This document shows, piece after piece, positions 33,252 to 42,859 of a stretch of 55,625 nt of DNA. How positions within the stretch are numbered: position 1 is the stretch's first letter; each line of letters begins with the position of its first letter. Origin of the DNA: Candidatus Abawacabacteria bacterium (GTDB lineage Bacteria; Patescibacteriota; Gracilibacteria; RBG-16-42-10). The stretch is from NCBI GenBank assembly GCA_016207805.1, contig JACQZO010000023.1:1-55625 (forward strand), in the 5' to 3' direction. Made by a program: the position numbers and the translations under genes. The notes below the pieces were generated by a model that saw only the letters and a list, made by a program, of their open reading frames with translations, ran no database searches and was not told where the DNA came from.

Positions 33252-34187
33252 ATGGCGATACGAACTGTTTTCTTTGGCACACCAAATTTTGCCGTACCGA
33301 TACTACAAAGTTTACTCAAAATTCCCGAGGTACATATAAGTTTGGTAGTCACACAACCAGATAAACCGGTGGGACGGAAACAAATACTCACCCCTTCCCC
33401 AGTCAAACAAATTGCCCTTCAGCAGGATATCGCTACTTTCGAGCCTACGACACTCAAAACGCCGGAAGCTTTTGAGCGTATTGTCCAAGAAAAAGCTGAG
33501 CTCATTGTCTTAGCTGCTTATGGGAAAATTATCCCAAAAGCGATTTTGGATTTGCCTCGCTTTCAATGCTTGAACGTACATCCCTCGCTCTTGCCTAAAT
33601 ACCGGGGAGCAACACCTATGCAAACAGCCCTTCTGCATGGAGACAAGGAAACTGGAGTAACTATTATGATTATGGAACCCAGCCTCGACACTGGACCAAT
33701 CGTGGCTCAAGAAAGAGTAGCAATTCTTCCTGGGGAGACTTATCTGCAATTAGATCAAAGATTGGCTCAAAAGGCAGCAAGTATGTTACAGATCGTCGTT
33801 CCTCAATGGCTAGCAGGAAAAATCACTGCCCAAGCACAACAGCATGATTTAGCCACTCATACTAAAGTTTTGAGCAAAGAAGATGGTCAAATTGATTGGT
33901 TGAAAAGTGCTCAGGAAATTGAGCGTCAGATTCGTGCTTATAAGCCATGGCCCGGTAGTTACACCAGTTATCAGGGAAAAAGGATCAAAATACTAGCAGG
34001 CAAAACTATTACTAAAGAATCAGCCCAACCAGGGAAAATATATTTCTCTGAAAAAACAATTGTTATTGGTTGTGGCAAAAACTCTGGACTGGTGATAGAA
34101 CAAATCCAAGAAGAAGGAAAGAAACCGATGTCAGGATCAGAATTTATTGTTGGTCACCCTCAGCTCGAGGACCAAGCGCTTGCTTGA
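33252..34187 (+). CDS. fmt: Methionyl-tRNA formyltransferase
   Basis: The enzyme formylates initiator Met-tRNA using 10-formyl-tetrahydrofolate. The N-terminus MAIRTVFFGTPNFAVPIL and the motif LNVHPSLLPKYRGATPMQTALLHGDKETGVTIM are diagnostic, with catalytic Asn, His and later Asp (SLDTGPI). The C-terminal OB domain begins near EIERQIRAYKPWPGSYT. It starts one base after def and overlaps the convergent rbfA by 44 bases. Confidence 0.96.
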   Translation: MAIRTVFFGTPNFAVPILQSLLKIPEVHISLVVTQPDKPVGRKQILTPSPVKQIALQQDIATFEPTTLKTPEAFERIVQEKAELIVLAAYGKIIPKAILDLPRFQCLNVHPSLLPKYRGATPMQTALLHGDKETGVTIMIMEPSLDTGPIVAQERVAILPGETYLQLDQRLAQKAASMLQIVVPQWLAGKITAQAQQHDLATHTKVLSKEDGQIDWLKSAQEIERQIRAYKPWPGSYTSYQGKRIKILAGKTITKESAQPGKIYFSEKTIVIGCGKNSGLVIEQIQEEGKKPMSGSEFIVGHPQLEDQALA

Positions 34188-34512
34188 GTAAACGATCAAT
34201 TTTGTCAGCATAGTCAGCATTTTCATCGATCATAAAATAGAGCTTGGGTAAATTCTTCGTGGTCAGAACCCGGCGCAATTGTTTATTGAGATTAATGGCA
34301 TGACGCTTGACTGCTTTCAAAATCACTAAGGGATTTTTTTCGCTCATATAAGAAGACAGCCACACTTTTGCCTCGGCTAAATCAGGTGTGACCTCAACTC
34401 GAGTAACGGTTAGCAAACCAATTTCTGGTTCATGAAATTCACGCTCCAAAAATTGGCCAATATGCTCTTTTAGCACCTGATTAATTTGTTTGAGACGTCT
34501 ACTCTCAGCCAT
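34144..34512 (-). CDS. rbfA: Ribosome-binding factor A
   Basis: This is a 122-aa KH-type factor that matures the 16S 5' end of the 30S subunit. The pattern RRLKQINQVLKEHIGQFLEREFHEPEIGLLTVTRVEVTPDLAEAKVWLS and the LRRVLTTKNLPKLYFMIDENADYADKIDRLL tail are characteristic. It follows infB by one base in the common rpsA-infB-rbfA order. Its end overlaps the end of fmt. Confidence 0.95.
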   Translation of the reverse strand: MAESRRLKQINQVLKEHIGQFLEREFHEPEIGLLTVTRVEVTPDLAEAKVWLSSYMSEKNPLVILKAVKRHAINLNKQLRRVLTTKNLPKLYFMIDENADYADKIDRLLKQALGPRAEGDQQ

Positions 34513-34513
34513 A

Positions 34514-36691
34514 TTATGTCAAAGAAGCAATAACTTTTTCTTTCACATAACACTCGATCACATCACCAACAGCAATTTTGATATTACCCATGAGTTTCAT
34601 ACCGCATTGAGTAGGAGCGACAACCTCTTTTACCTCTTCAGGTCCTTCTTTAACAGTTTTTAATTCCATCTCCCCAACCACATTTTCACCTCGGTAAACC
34701 TTTACGGTAGTGTTACTAACAACCTTTCCTTGAGTCACTTCCCCCCCAACTACTTGCTCCCCTTTGCCATCAAAGAAAATCTTTAATACTTTTAATTTAC
34801 CTACTACGGTTACTTTAATTTCTGGTTCAACCATGGAAAGAAGCACTTTTTGTACTTCATCGAGCAAATGATAAATAACGGTAAAAGTAGTGATTTTAAC
34901 TTTTTCAATATCAGCACTTTTTTGCACAGAGATTGGCGTCAGGATATTGAAGCCGAAAATTGAACCGTGACCAGCAGCAGCAATCATCACATCTGAAGAA
35001 GTCGTATTACCTAAACCAGCATAAATAATTTTCACCGCTACTTTTTCTGCAGGCAAACTCAGTAAAGCATTACGTAATGCTTCCAAAGAGCCCTTGGTGT
35101 CAGCCTTGATTACTACTTTCAACTCTTTTACGCCCTCTTTTTTACTACTCTGCGAGATACCTGATAATAATTCAACTTGTTTATCCCGAGCACTTTTTTG
35201 TACGGCATTCAATGCTTCACGTTTATCAGCCACCACCCTCAGCACATCCCCTACTTGTGGTGCCTTGGACATGCCAGTAATCAATACCGGATATGACGGG
35301 CCTGCTTCAATAATCTTTTCCCCACGATCATTGACCATAGAACGAATTTTACCAGACACATCCCCGATAACCACATCATCACGCAATCTCAAAGTACCAG
35401 TATGGATAAGTACCGTAGCCAAAGCTCCTTGCCCCTGATCTACCCGAGACTCAATAATAGTGCCTATCGCCTTACGTTTTGGATTAGCTTTAAGATCCTG
35501 CATATCAGCTACCAAGAGCACTAACTCTAATAACTCATCAATACCCTTTTTTTGCACCGCTGACACTTCCGCACACACAGTTGATCCTCCCCACTCTTCT
35601 ACTGCCAGTCCAATCTCAGCTAATTGGGCTTTGACTCGATCAACATTGGCACCTTCTTTATCAATTTTGGTAATGGCAACTACCACGGGAACACCAGCAG
35701 CCTTAGCATGTTCATAGGCCTCTATTGTTTGCGGTTTGACCCCATCATCAGCTGCTACTACTAGAATAGCAATGTCCGTTACCTTGGCACCACGAGCACG
35801 CATAGCAGTAAAAGCTTGATGTCCTGGAGTATCCAAAAAGGTAATAGTTTTCATTTCCCCATCACGAGTCTGTTTGCGAATTTGGTAAGCACCAATTTTT
35901 TGAGTAATACCACCAGCCTCTCCTTCCATCACAGTAGTGCCACGAATCGTGTCTAATAATTTAGTCTTCCCATGATCCACATGTCCCATCACACTAATTA
36001 CTGGTGAGCGAGGAGTAAGATTTTCTTCTTTATCTTCAAGCAATACGCCCAAATCTAATTGATCTTGTGGTTCTTCGGTCCCCTTTGCTACCGCTTCAAA
36101 ACCAAACTCTTGAGCCAAAATAGCAGCAATATCAAAGTCTAATCGCTGATTGATATTGGCCATAAAGCCATTTTTGAACAATTCCGAGATTACTTGATTG
36201 ACCCCCACTTTTAACAAAGAGGCGAAATCTTTTACGGTAATAGATAACGGCAAAGCAATTTGAGGCAAGTTCGCTTCAGCTGGCTTTTCCTCAGGAGTGC
36301 CTGCAGCAACACTTTCCTCAACAGGAGCTTCAAGCTTTGTTTCTGCTATTACTGTTTTTTTTTCTTCTTCAGGTTCAGCTGTTGCCACTGGTGGTTCTGA
36401 TTCTACAATATTTACTTTAGTCTTTGCTGCTTTTTTAACTGGAGCTTTCTTAGCTACTACTTTTTTTTCAGTAGTTTTCTTGATTGCTTTTTTAGTGGTC
36501 ACCTTCTTGGTAATTGTCTTTTTTTTAGTCTCTTTGGCAGCACTCAATTTTTTCTGCACAGCCTGATAAGTTTTGTCATCAATATTAGTACTTTTGGCTG
36601 TCAACTTCACACCCAAGCTAGCCACTTCAGTACGAAGTTTTTTTTCAGTGATACCGAATTCTTTGGCAACTGTAGCTAGCTTGTGATCCAT
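34514..36691 (-). CDS. infB: Translation initiation factor IF-2
   Basis: This GTPase of 725 aa positions initiator tRNA on the ribosome. A basic low-complexity N-terminus, rich in KKTTKK/AKKA (about 45-100), is followed by an IF2_N module ([21 protein letters not shown]). The G domain has [30 protein letters not shown] and TKID, and domains II-IV extend to the end. The Lys-rich head gives long A/T homopolymer runs in the DNA. It sits between rpsA and rbfA. Confidence 0.96.
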   Translation of the reverse strand: MDHKLATVAKEFGITEKKLRTEVASLGVKLTAKSTNIDDKTYQAVQKKLSAAKETKKKTITKKVTTKKAIKKTTEKKVVAKKAPVKKAAKTKVNIVESEPPVATAEPEEEKKTVIAETKLEAPVEESVAAGTPEEKPAEANLPQIALPLSITVKDFASLLKVGVNQVISELFKNGFMANINQRLDFDIAAILAQEFGFEAVAKGTEEPQDQLDLGVLLEDKEENLTPRSPVISVMGHVDHGKTKLLDTIRGTTVMEGEAGGITQKIGAYQIRKQTRDGEMKTITFLDTPGHQAFTAMRARGAKVTDIAILVVAADDGVKPQTIEAYEHAKAAGVPVVVAITKIDKEGANVDRVKAQLAEIGLAVEEWGGSTVCAEVSAVQKKGIDELLELVLLVADMQDLKANPKRKAIGTIIESRVDQGQGALATVLIHTGTLRLRDDVVIGDVSGKIRSMVNDRGEKIIEAGPSYPVLITGMSKAPQVGDVLRVVADKREALNAVQKSARDKQVELLSGISQSSKKEGVKELKVVIKADTKGSLEALRNALLSLPAEKVAVKIIYAGLGNTTSSDVMIAAAGHGSIFGFNILTPISVQKSADIEKVKITTFTVIYHLLDEVQKVLLSMVEPEIKVTVVGKLKVLKIFFDGKGEQVVGGEVTQGKVVSNTTVKVYRGENVVGEMELKTVKEGPEEVKEVVAPTQCGMKLMGNIKIAVGDVIECYVKEKVIASLT

Positions 36692-36699
36692 AGGAAAAA

Positions 36700-37911
36700 T
36701 TATTCTTTATCTTCTTTTGATTCTTCTGACTTTTTCTTAGTAACTTTTTTGGCTGGCTTCTTTTCTTCATCCTCTTTCTTAGCTGTGTCTTGTAATGCCT
36801 TGATACTGAGACCCAAGCGACGTTCATCTTGATCCACGCTAATTACTTTTGCTTGCATCTTTTGGCCATCCTTAGCGAGGGCATCAGGATCTTCGATACG
36901 ACCATCCGCTGAGATTTCAGAAATATGTACTAAACCTTCAATTTCATCATCAAGCTTCAAGAAAATACCAAATGAACTAACTCGAGCAACACTACCTTCT
37001 ACGATACTACCAATTGGATAACGCTCAGCAGCCTTCAACCAAGGGTCGTCAGTAAGGCGCTTCATACTGAAAGAAAGCTTGTCTTCTTCAATACCAATTA
37101 CCATTACTTTTACTTTGTCCCCCACTTTAGCATGTTGGGTAGGATCAGATACATGACCCCAAGCGATTTCAGAGATATGTACGAGACCTTCAACACCTTC
37201 GTAGTTTACGAAAATACCGAAATGAACAATACCGCTTACTGTGCCATCGATTACTTGATTTACTTGTAATTTGGCAATCACTTTATTTCTATCTTCAGCA
37301 TAAGCAGCTTTTTCAGACAGAATTAATCTGCGTTCAGGCACATTCACATTAATGATTTTGACATGCAATTTCTTGCCAACCAATGCTTGTAATTTGCTGA
37401 GAATCTTCTCTGGATCAGCTCCACTAACACGTGGGTAATGTTCTGGAGTGAGTTGGGATACTGGGATAAATCCACGAATACCATCAATTTCCATAAGCAA
37501 GCCACCTTTATTGGCTTCCATAACAACAACATCAATAACCTTGCCAGTTTGATAATCTTTTTGGAATTTATTCCAAGTATTTTCCTGACTAGCACGACGA
37601 AGAGAAAGCAATAATTGGCCCTCTTCATTTTCGTCTCCGATCACTACTACTCTTACTTTATCCCCTACCTTAACTGTTTTCATAGTACCGGCACTGTCTA
37701 CCATTTCAGAACCAGTCACAACACCACAGACAGAACCGAGATCTACTACTAAAGCATGTTTAGCAATGCTCACTACTGAGCCATCCACTAAATCACCTTT
37801 TTCAAATGTTGCTACTGGAGCACCATCTTCCTTTTTTAATAGCTCATCCATGGACACGATACCAGTCACAAAGATAGGAGCCTTACTATTCTTTTGGGTT
37901 AACTCTGACAT
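36700..37911 (-). CDS. rpsA: Ribosomal protein S1, four S1 domains
   Basis: This mRNA-binding 30S protein of 403 aa has four S1 repeats, starting near GDLVDGSVVSIAKHALVVDLG, TGKVIDVVVMEANKGGLLMEI, VIDGTVSGIVHFGIFVNYEG and IVEGSVARVSSFGIFLKLDD. The tail is Lys/Glu-rich. E. coli S1 has six repeats; four is common in other phyla. With Shine-Dalgarno sites nearly absent in this window, S1 could have a larger part in mRNA recruitment, which is my inference. It leads infB and rbfA. Confidence 0.92.
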   Translation of the reverse strand: MSELTQKNSKAPIFVTGIVSMDELLKKEDGAPVATFEKGDLVDGSVVSIAKHALVVDLGSVCGVVTGSEMVDSAGTMKTVKVGDKVRVVVIGDENEEGQLLLSLRRASQENTWNKFQKDYQTGKVIDVVVMEANKGGLLMEIDGIRGFIPVSQLTPEHYPRVSGADPEKILSKLQALVGKKLHVKIINVNVPERRLILSEKAAYAEDRNKVIAKLQVNQVIDGTVSGIVHFGIFVNYEGVEGLVHISEIAWGHVSDPTQHAKVGDKVKVMVIGIEEDKLSFSMKRLTDDPWLKAAERYPIGSIVEGSVARVSSFGIFLKLDDEIEGLVHISEISADGRIEDPDALAKDGQKMQAKVISVDQDERRLGLSIKALQDTAKKEDEEKKPAKKVTKKKSEESKEDKE

Positions 37912-38019
37912 AAATCTAAGCGCCTAAAATTAAGCGCACTATGGTTAATAATATATGGCTTGCGAAGCCGGAGGAAGAATACGGGAATATGATGGCAGTG
38001 TAAAGGGTGCGGAGTGCCC

Positions 38020-38047
38020 AGAGCTGAGAGCTGAGAGCGAAAAGCTA
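38020..38047. repeat. Heptamer repeat cluster, AGAGCTG type
   Basis: Four consecutive 7-nt units, AGAGCTG, AGAGCTG, AGAGCGA and AAAGCTA, lie at the 3' end of rsmI, overlapping its last codons. A related cluster lies at 55322-55349. Confidence 0.65.
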
Positions 38048-38725
38048 AGATGGTGATGGGTTTTGGGGAGCCCTTAGTACTATTACTAGCTCTCCTTTCC
38101 ATTGTTTGTCTGCATATTTCTTGGCTAGTGCTTGGGCTGTACCGTAGATATGTTCTTCATGTAGCTTAGACAGTTCTCGTCCTATATATACAGGACGATC
38201 ACCCGCTCTGAGAGTGACTAATTCTGAAAGCAGCTTATTGAGACGATAAGGAGATTCATATAAGACTACGGGGACAGGGAGTTGTAATAATTCAGTCAAT
38301 TTCTTTTGTCGTCCTTTTTTTAAGGGTAAAAAACCGGCAAAATAAAACTCTTTTACTAAAAAACCACTAGCCACTACAGCTGGTAAAGAGGCATTAGATC
38401 CGGGCAATACAGTGAAAGGAATCTGTTTTTCAATGGCTTGAGCCACCAAAGTTGTTCCCGGATCGGAAATACCAGGCATGCCAGCATCAGAGATATAGGC
38501 CACTTCTTTTCCTGCCTTTACCTGGGCCAAGATATCGAACACCAGTTTATCTGAAGAAAATTGATTGAATTGTTTCGTTTGTTTTTTGATCTCATGTGCT
38601 TGCAAAAGTTTTTGACTATGGCGAGGATTTTCACACAGAATAAGATCAACACTCTTGAGCACCTCTAAAGCTCGGAGAGTGATATCTTTGAGATTGCCGA
38701 TGGGGGTGGGAATGAAATAGAGCAT
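38045..38725 (-). CDS. rsmI: 16S rRNA (cytidine1402-2'-O)-methyltransferase
   Basis: This SAM-dependent tetrapyrrole-methylase-fold enzyme (226 aa) methylates C1402 in the decoding centre. The N-terminal LYFIPTPIGNLKDITLRALEVLKSVDLILCENPRHSQKLL, the VAYISDAGMPGISDPGTTLV loop and FAGFLPLKKGRQKK are family signatures. The C-terminal winged region is mostly missing compared with E. coli (286 aa), as in many short versions. The bases before the ATG are CATCCCTCC, the opposite of a Shine-Dalgarno site. Confidence 0.93.
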   Translation of the reverse strand: MLYFIPTPIGNLKDITLRALEVLKSVDLILCENPRHSQKLLQAHEIKKQTKQFNQFSSDKLVFDILAQVKAGKEVAYISDAGMPGISDPGTTLVAQAIEKQIPFTVLPGSNASLPAVVASGFLVKEFYFAGFLPLKKGRQKKLTELLQLPVPVVLYESPYRLNKLLSELVTLRAGDRPVYIGRELSKLHEEHIYGTAQALAKKYADKQWKGELVIVLRAPQNPSPS

Positions 38726-38733
38726 GGAGGGAT

Positions 38734-38768
38734 GAATTACAAATGCCGAATTACGAATTACAAGTTAG
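38734..38768. repeat. Heptamer repeat cluster, GAATTAC type
   Basis: Five 7-nt units run without gaps: GAATTAC, AAATGCC, GAATTAC, GAATTAC, AAGTTAG. They lie between the rsmI start and the tsaB stop. Confidence 0.65.
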
Positions 38769-38777
38769 TTGATTCAA

Positions 38778-39314
38778 TTATTCCGCTCTCGGTAAAGTAA
38801 TCTTAGGAGGAACAATATAAAGAACATCAGTTTGGGTTACTGAGTCGGTAAGAGATGCTATTAATAGAGCTACAGTTTCATTGGTGATCATAATGGGATT
38901 TTGATCGGGATTGATGATGTGTTTCTGTGGGGCGGAGGGACTCTCAACAATCAGCTCCTTTTCAGTGAGAAAGAAACGCTTGCTATCATAGGTAATGGCA
39001 ATACTATCTTTCGGTATTCCTGTTACCATAGCAATGTAAGTTAACGCATCAATTTGATAGATAGGCATTTTTTTTACAAAGGCCAAAGTATTTACCCAAG
39101 TTGCTCCCACGCGCAATGCTGTAAAAGAACCAGGACCATGGATAAAAATTAGCGCATCTATCGAAACATCTTCGATGTCAGCTAGTACACGCATCAAGAA
39201 CTGTAATGTTTCACGAGTTTGTTTAGTGTCCCATATACGAGCAACTTTCCCCTCTTCAATCAATACTACTTGGGGATAAGCAAAAGCAGTTTGCACCAAA
39301 AGATAACGCTTCAT
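38778..39314 (-). CDS. tsaB: tRNA threonylcarbamoyladenosine biosynthesis protein TsaB
   Basis: TsaB is the ASKHA-fold partner of TsaD in making t6A37 of ANN-decoding tRNAs. The motif FIHGPGSFTALRVGATWVNTLAF matches the family core (GPGSFTGlRiG). From ATG 39314 (MKRYLLVQT) it is 178 aa, shorter than typical (about 230) because the C-terminal half is reduced. The ATG overlaps the stop of the upstream oxidoreductase as ATGA, so the two are translationally coupled. Confidence 0.85.
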   Translation of the reverse strand: MKRYLLVQTAFAYPQVVLIEEGKVARIWDTKQTRETLQFLMRVLADIEDVSIDALIFIHGPGSFTALRVGATWVNTLAFVKKMPIYQIDALTYIAMVTGIPKDSIAITYDSKRFFLTEKELIVESPSAPQKHIINPDQNPIMITNETVALLIASLTDSVTQTDVLYIVPPKITLPRAE

Positions 39315-40486
39315 GATTCTGGCATCGTTAATTGCCATAAATATTTGGTGGCAAAGAACATTCTGGTGTAATGCATAATACTGTTAAAATACACAGCATC
39401 GCCATAGACACCAATCGATAATTGATCATTGACTGGAATCAATTCAATGCCACTTTGAGGCTTATAAGCTTGTTTATTGCGGCCACGAATTTCAGCCACT
39501 ACATTACTCGCTGCTAATTTTGCTTGGGCTTGAGCAGTATTAAAGGTATGCCAGGCCTTCTCTTTTTTATGCCAGTCATAAAAATTGATAATACTGCCAC
39601 AGGCATAAATATTATAGAAATCTTCTAATTGTAAATAATTATTCACCTTAATGCCCCCAAATTCATCAGCTTTGATCGTGGCATTTTTGTAGAGATTGGC
39701 CAAGACACTTTCCCCTTCGACTAGAATTGTATTTGTTTCTAATGTAGTACCGCTACTTAGGACAACTTTATTGTTTTCGATTCTGGTTACCACTTGATGC
39801 ATATAAATGTCCACATCATGATCATGGCCATATTGTTCAAGGGTGTCACTTAACTTTAAGGGAATATCACCACCGAATTGTTTTTCAGCAGTGATATAGG
39901 AAATATTAATTTCGTTGCGGCGCAAATCATACTTTTTGCGCAACATTTCAGTATAATTATACAAAGCAAATAGCATCTCTATACTAGTCAGGGAATTAGC
40001 AATCATAGCTAGAGAAAGAAATGGTTTGCGAAGTAAAGACAATTGTTTTTTTCCGGCAGCAAATTGTTCGTCCAAATATTTCAGCATAATTTCGATATCT
40101 TTGGTCGTTTGAAAAGCTAACGTGTTTGGCGAAACCAGATGTTGAGGGATTTGACGTTCTTCACCAGTAGCAATGAGTAAGTACTCATAATTAACCCGCA
40201 CACCTGAGGCCAAGATCAGAGCGTTCTCTGATGGCAAGAATTGGGTGACAGTGCCTTCAGTAAAGTCAATATGAAAGCGTTCACAATAATTTTCTAAAGG
40301 GAAAATATATTCATTAAGCTTTTTGTAATTGCTAACGATATCAAAAAGGAAGGGTTTGTAGACGAACTTTTGTTGAGGAGCAATCCATAAAATCTTAATA
40401 TCTTTATTGATTGGTGATTTGCGCAAAAATTCTACGGCTGTGTAGCCGGCAACACCTGCTCCCACCACTACTATACGAGTTGTCAT
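39311..40486 (-). CDS. FAD-dependent pyridine nucleotide-disulphide oxidoreductase, NDH-2-like
   Basis: This 391-aa flavoprotein has an N-terminal FAD motif, IVVVGAGVAGYTAVEFL, and a middle region with YLLIATGEERQIP. A C-terminal FAD motif, NIYACGSIINF, is followed by ARxAAxN-type TAQAQAKLAASNV. The overall layout is that of type II NADH dehydrogenases and sulfide:quinone reductases. The second, NAD-binding, GxGxxG is degraded (AMIANSLTSIEM), so the donor is uncertain. It might link NAD(P)H oxidation to a membrane acceptor. Confidence 0.75.
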   Translation of the reverse strand: MTTRIVVVGAGVAGYTAVEFLRKSPINKDIKILWIAPQQKFVYKPFLFDIVSNYKKLNEYIFPLENYCERFHIDFTEGTVTQFLPSENALILASGVRVNYEYLLIATGEERQIPQHLVSPNTLAFQTTKDIEIMLKYLDEQFAAGKKQLSLLRKPFLSLAMIANSLTSIEMLFALYNYTEMLRKKYDLRRNEINISYITAEKQFGGDIPLKLSDTLEQYGHDHDVDIYMHQVVTRIENNKVVLSSGTTLETNTILVEGESVLANLYKNATIKADEFGGIKVNNYLQLEDFYNIYACGSIINFYDWHKKEKAWHTFNTAQAQAKLAASNVVAEIRGRNKQAYKPQSGIELIPVNDQLSIGVYGDAVYFNSIMHYTRMFFATKYLWQLTMPES

Positions 40487-40646
40487 AGGGCAATTATTTG
40501 ACGGGGTTCGCGCTTCATCATACCGTAGGAAAGGAAAAAAGCTAGAAGTGTCCCGATTTTGGATTACGCTTCGGAATAAGGCTTACTATCAGTCGGATAG
40601 CAGAATAATGTAGCTCATAGCTTTTTCGTTTCGATAATCTTTGCCC

Positions 40647-41129
40647 ATGTTTTTCTTTGACCAATATTTATTCGAAAATTTTAATGACAAGCGCATACCG
40701 CAATTAAAAAAGTTTTGGCATATTATGGCTGATGCTCGATTAATTGCCTTTTTATTGTTCGCAATTCCCGTAGTGTATTTATTTTTCTTAGGTCAATTCT
40801 GGATTATTATCCAAATGACAATTAGTGCCGCCTTTAGCATAATCATTGGTTACATTTTAAAGGCAATTATTTTGCGGCCACGACCAAATAATTTTGTCAC
40901 TTATTTAGGCAAATTTGACAGTTCTTTTCCTAGTCTCCATGCCTTAAGTGCATTTAATTTGGCCTATCTGTTGAGCATTATTTTCCCGGATTTCCTAGCA
41001 TTTTGGATAGGGATTGCCACCTTCATTGGCTTATCACGTATTTATATCCAAGTGCACTATTTTACCGATGTACTAGGTGGTGTGGTATTGGGTTCTTTGG
41101 TGGCATGGTTAGTACTCTTTATCTCTTGA
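40647..41129 (+). CDS. PAP2-family membrane phosphatase
   Basis: This 160-aa integral membrane protein has the three phosphatase motifs: KAIILRPRPN, FPSLHALSAFN (SxxH type) and SRIYIQVHYFTDVLGG. Enzymes of this type dephosphorylate phosphatidate, phosphatidylglycerophosphate or undecaprenyl pyrophosphate. A TTG two codons upstream could serve as start; ATG 40647 is preferred. The next gene, a lipid-kinase/cytidylyltransferase-like protein, begins two bases after its stop, which suggests a lipid or lipid-carrier pathway. Confidence 0.88.
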   Translation: MFFFDQYLFENFNDKRIPQLKKFWHIMADARLIAFLLFAIPVVYLFFLGQFWIIIQMTISAAFSIIIGYILKAIILRPRPNNFVTYLGKFDSSFPSLHALSAFNLAYLLSIIFPDFLAFWIGIATFIGLSRIYIQVHYFTDVLGGVVLGSLVAWLVLFIS

Positions 41130-41131
41130 AT

Positions 41132-41737
41132 ATGTTGCCCCAGCTGCTGGATCCTATCTATCAAAAAGAAATATTAAGAAAAAGCATTCACATTAGTTTG
41201 GGAGTGATCACCGCCATTCTGATAGCCAATCGTATCTTACGGCCTTTTCACCTTTTTTTAGTATTGGCGTTTATTATTATTTTGTCATTTATTCAGCAGA
41301 AAAGACCAATACCAATTGTTAGCAGTATCTTAAAAAGATGTGATCGACCTGATCATTTTCCCGCCAAAGGAATGATCACTTATTTTATTGGCATGATTCT
41401 AAGCTTAGAGTTATTTCCCTTGCCCGTAGCCTTAGCTTCAATTATGGTACTAGCCTTGGGCGACGGTACGGCAGCGCTCGCTCGTCCTTGGAGCAAGAGA
41501 AAAGTAAAATTGAGTAATAAGCATTTATTAGAAGAGACATTAGTCGGCATCACTTTTGGGGCTATCGGCGCCGTTTTTTTTGTGTCAATTCCTCAGGCAA
41601 TTATTGCTAGTAGCTGTGCCATGATTTTGGAAGCGGTAGAAGTACGGTTTAATAATGAATTGCTTGATGACAATATCCTCACCCCCTTAGCCGCAGGCAC
41701 TAGTTTGCTTTTGTTAGCCAAATTTGCTCTTTTTTAA
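41132..41737 (+). CDS. CTP-dependent lipid kinase/cytidylyltransferase-like membrane protein (SEC59/COG0170)
   Basis: Starting at ATG 41132 (MLPQLLDPIYQKEILRKSIHISLG), this 201-aa protein has about six hydrophobic helices. It carries the COG0170 signatures EILRKSIHI, ALGDGTAALARPWSKRKV and KHLLEETLVG. That family includes dolichol kinase, phytol kinase and CdsA-like enzymes. With the PAP2 enzyme next to it, it could recycle a polyprenol: kinase plus phosphatase acting on the same lipid. This pairing is inference. The end overlaps the convergent dprA by 4 bases. Confidence 0.8.
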   Translation: MLPQLLDPIYQKEILRKSIHISLGVITAILIANRILRPFHLFLVLAFIIILSFIQQKRPIPIVSSILKRCDRPDHFPAKGMITYFIGMILSLELFPLPVALASIMVLALGDGTAALARPWSKRKVKLSNKHLLEETLVGITFGAIGAVFFVSIPQAIIASSCAMILEAVEVRFNNELLDDNILTPLAAGTSLLLLAKFALF

Positions 41738-42792
41738 TTTTTTATTTGATAGGAACCATCAAGCTGTTGAATAATATATCCCTGACAGAGCAGTTTACCT
41801 ACTAATTCCCAACGTCTTTCTTCTGGTAATTGCATTTCATCCAAACTGAAGCCCTGAGCAATATGATTGTAGACATATTGTTCGTCTTGATTAGTAAAAC
41901 TTTTCTCTAATACAGGACTGTTCGCTATCTGACCCATAAGCAAAGCACCTAAATCAGTATCTATCATTATTCGTGCGCCATCTGCTGCCAATTTGAGACA
42001 CCCCTTTCCCATAGGAGCCAAAAGAGTATGGGGAACAACGAACACTTCTCGCCCCTCTTCACAAGCATACTGAGCAGTAATTAAAGCACCTGACTTTTCA
42101 GCGGCTTCTACTACAACCGTCCATTTACTTAAGCCCGCAATAATACGATTACGTTTTACAAAATGAAACTTTTGCAGGTTTTCATCAGGAAAAGTTTCTG
42201 ATACAAACAAATGCTTATCCGGAGACAATTTGCTTCTTAAAGAACCATTCCCACCCCATTCATCTGCTGTGAGTGCCGCCGGGATTACTGCAATGGATGA
42301 CAAGTCAAAATGTAAGGCTGATTCATGTACTTTGGTATCTATGCCATAGGCCAGACCAGAAACTAGGGAAATATTCTGGGAAACTAAACTGGCAACCATT
42401 CGTTCTGTCACCACAGCACCATATGAAGTAATACCCCGAGTACCCACAATGGAAACACATGGCTGTGAGAGCAAGGCACTATTTCCTCGACAAAACAGTA
42501 CCAAGGGAGCAGCGTGAATCTCTTTCAAAAGAGCTGGGTATTGTTGCTGATTAAGAGTAATAACTTCAATTCCTTTGTCTTGGACCTCAGCTAATTTTTG
42601 TTGCCAAACAGTTTCCTCATATCTGACCTTTTGTATTCTTTGCCAACTAGCAGTGTACCGTTGATCTCGGCACCAAGTTTTGGCATCAAGGTTTTGCCAT
42701 AGCACTTCAGCAGAACCATAGTGAGCCAATAATCCTGCTAAATGCTCTGAATAAGCAATTCGGGCACATGCTAAGAGCCAAAATCCAAACAT
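41734..42792 (-). CDS. dprA: DNA-processing protein DprA
   Basis: DprA loads RecA on incoming single-stranded DNA during transformation. The Rossmann-like domain shows VSIVGTRGITSYG, LVSGLAYGIDTKVHESAL, FHFVKRNRIIAGLS and VVEAAEKSGALITAQYA, and a winged-helix C-terminus ends LLCQGYIIQQLDGSYQIK. I start at ATG 42792 (MFGFWLLACARIAYSEHLAG, 352 aa) because upstream extensions run into the RNA methyltransferase gene. Natural competence genes are common in CPR. Confidence 0.92.
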   Translation of the reverse strand: MFGFWLLACARIAYSEHLAGLLAHYGSAEVLWQNLDAKTWCRDQRYTASWQRIQKVRYEETVWQQKLAEVQDKGIEVITLNQQQYPALLKEIHAAPLVLFCRGNSALLSQPCVSIVGTRGITSYGAVVTERMVASLVSQNISLVSGLAYGIDTKVHESALHFDLSSIAVIPAALTADEWGGNGSLRSKLSPDKHLFVSETFPDENLQKFHFVKRNRIIAGLSKWTVVVEAAEKSGALITAQYACEEGREVFVVPHTLLAPMGKGCLKLAADGARIMIDTDLGALLMGQIANSPVLEKSFTNQDEQYVYNHIAQGFSLDEMQLPEERRWELVGKLLCQGYIIQQLDGSYQIKN

Positions 42793-42859
42793 AAATAAAA
42801 AAAAGCTGCTTCCATTGTAACAGACACTTTTTCCCTTATTCATAAATTTCATTTTTCTC

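Noticed and set aside
36351-36540. A/T homopolymer runs as possible regulatory tracts
   Set aside because: They encode the Lys-rich N-terminus of IF-2 in frame.
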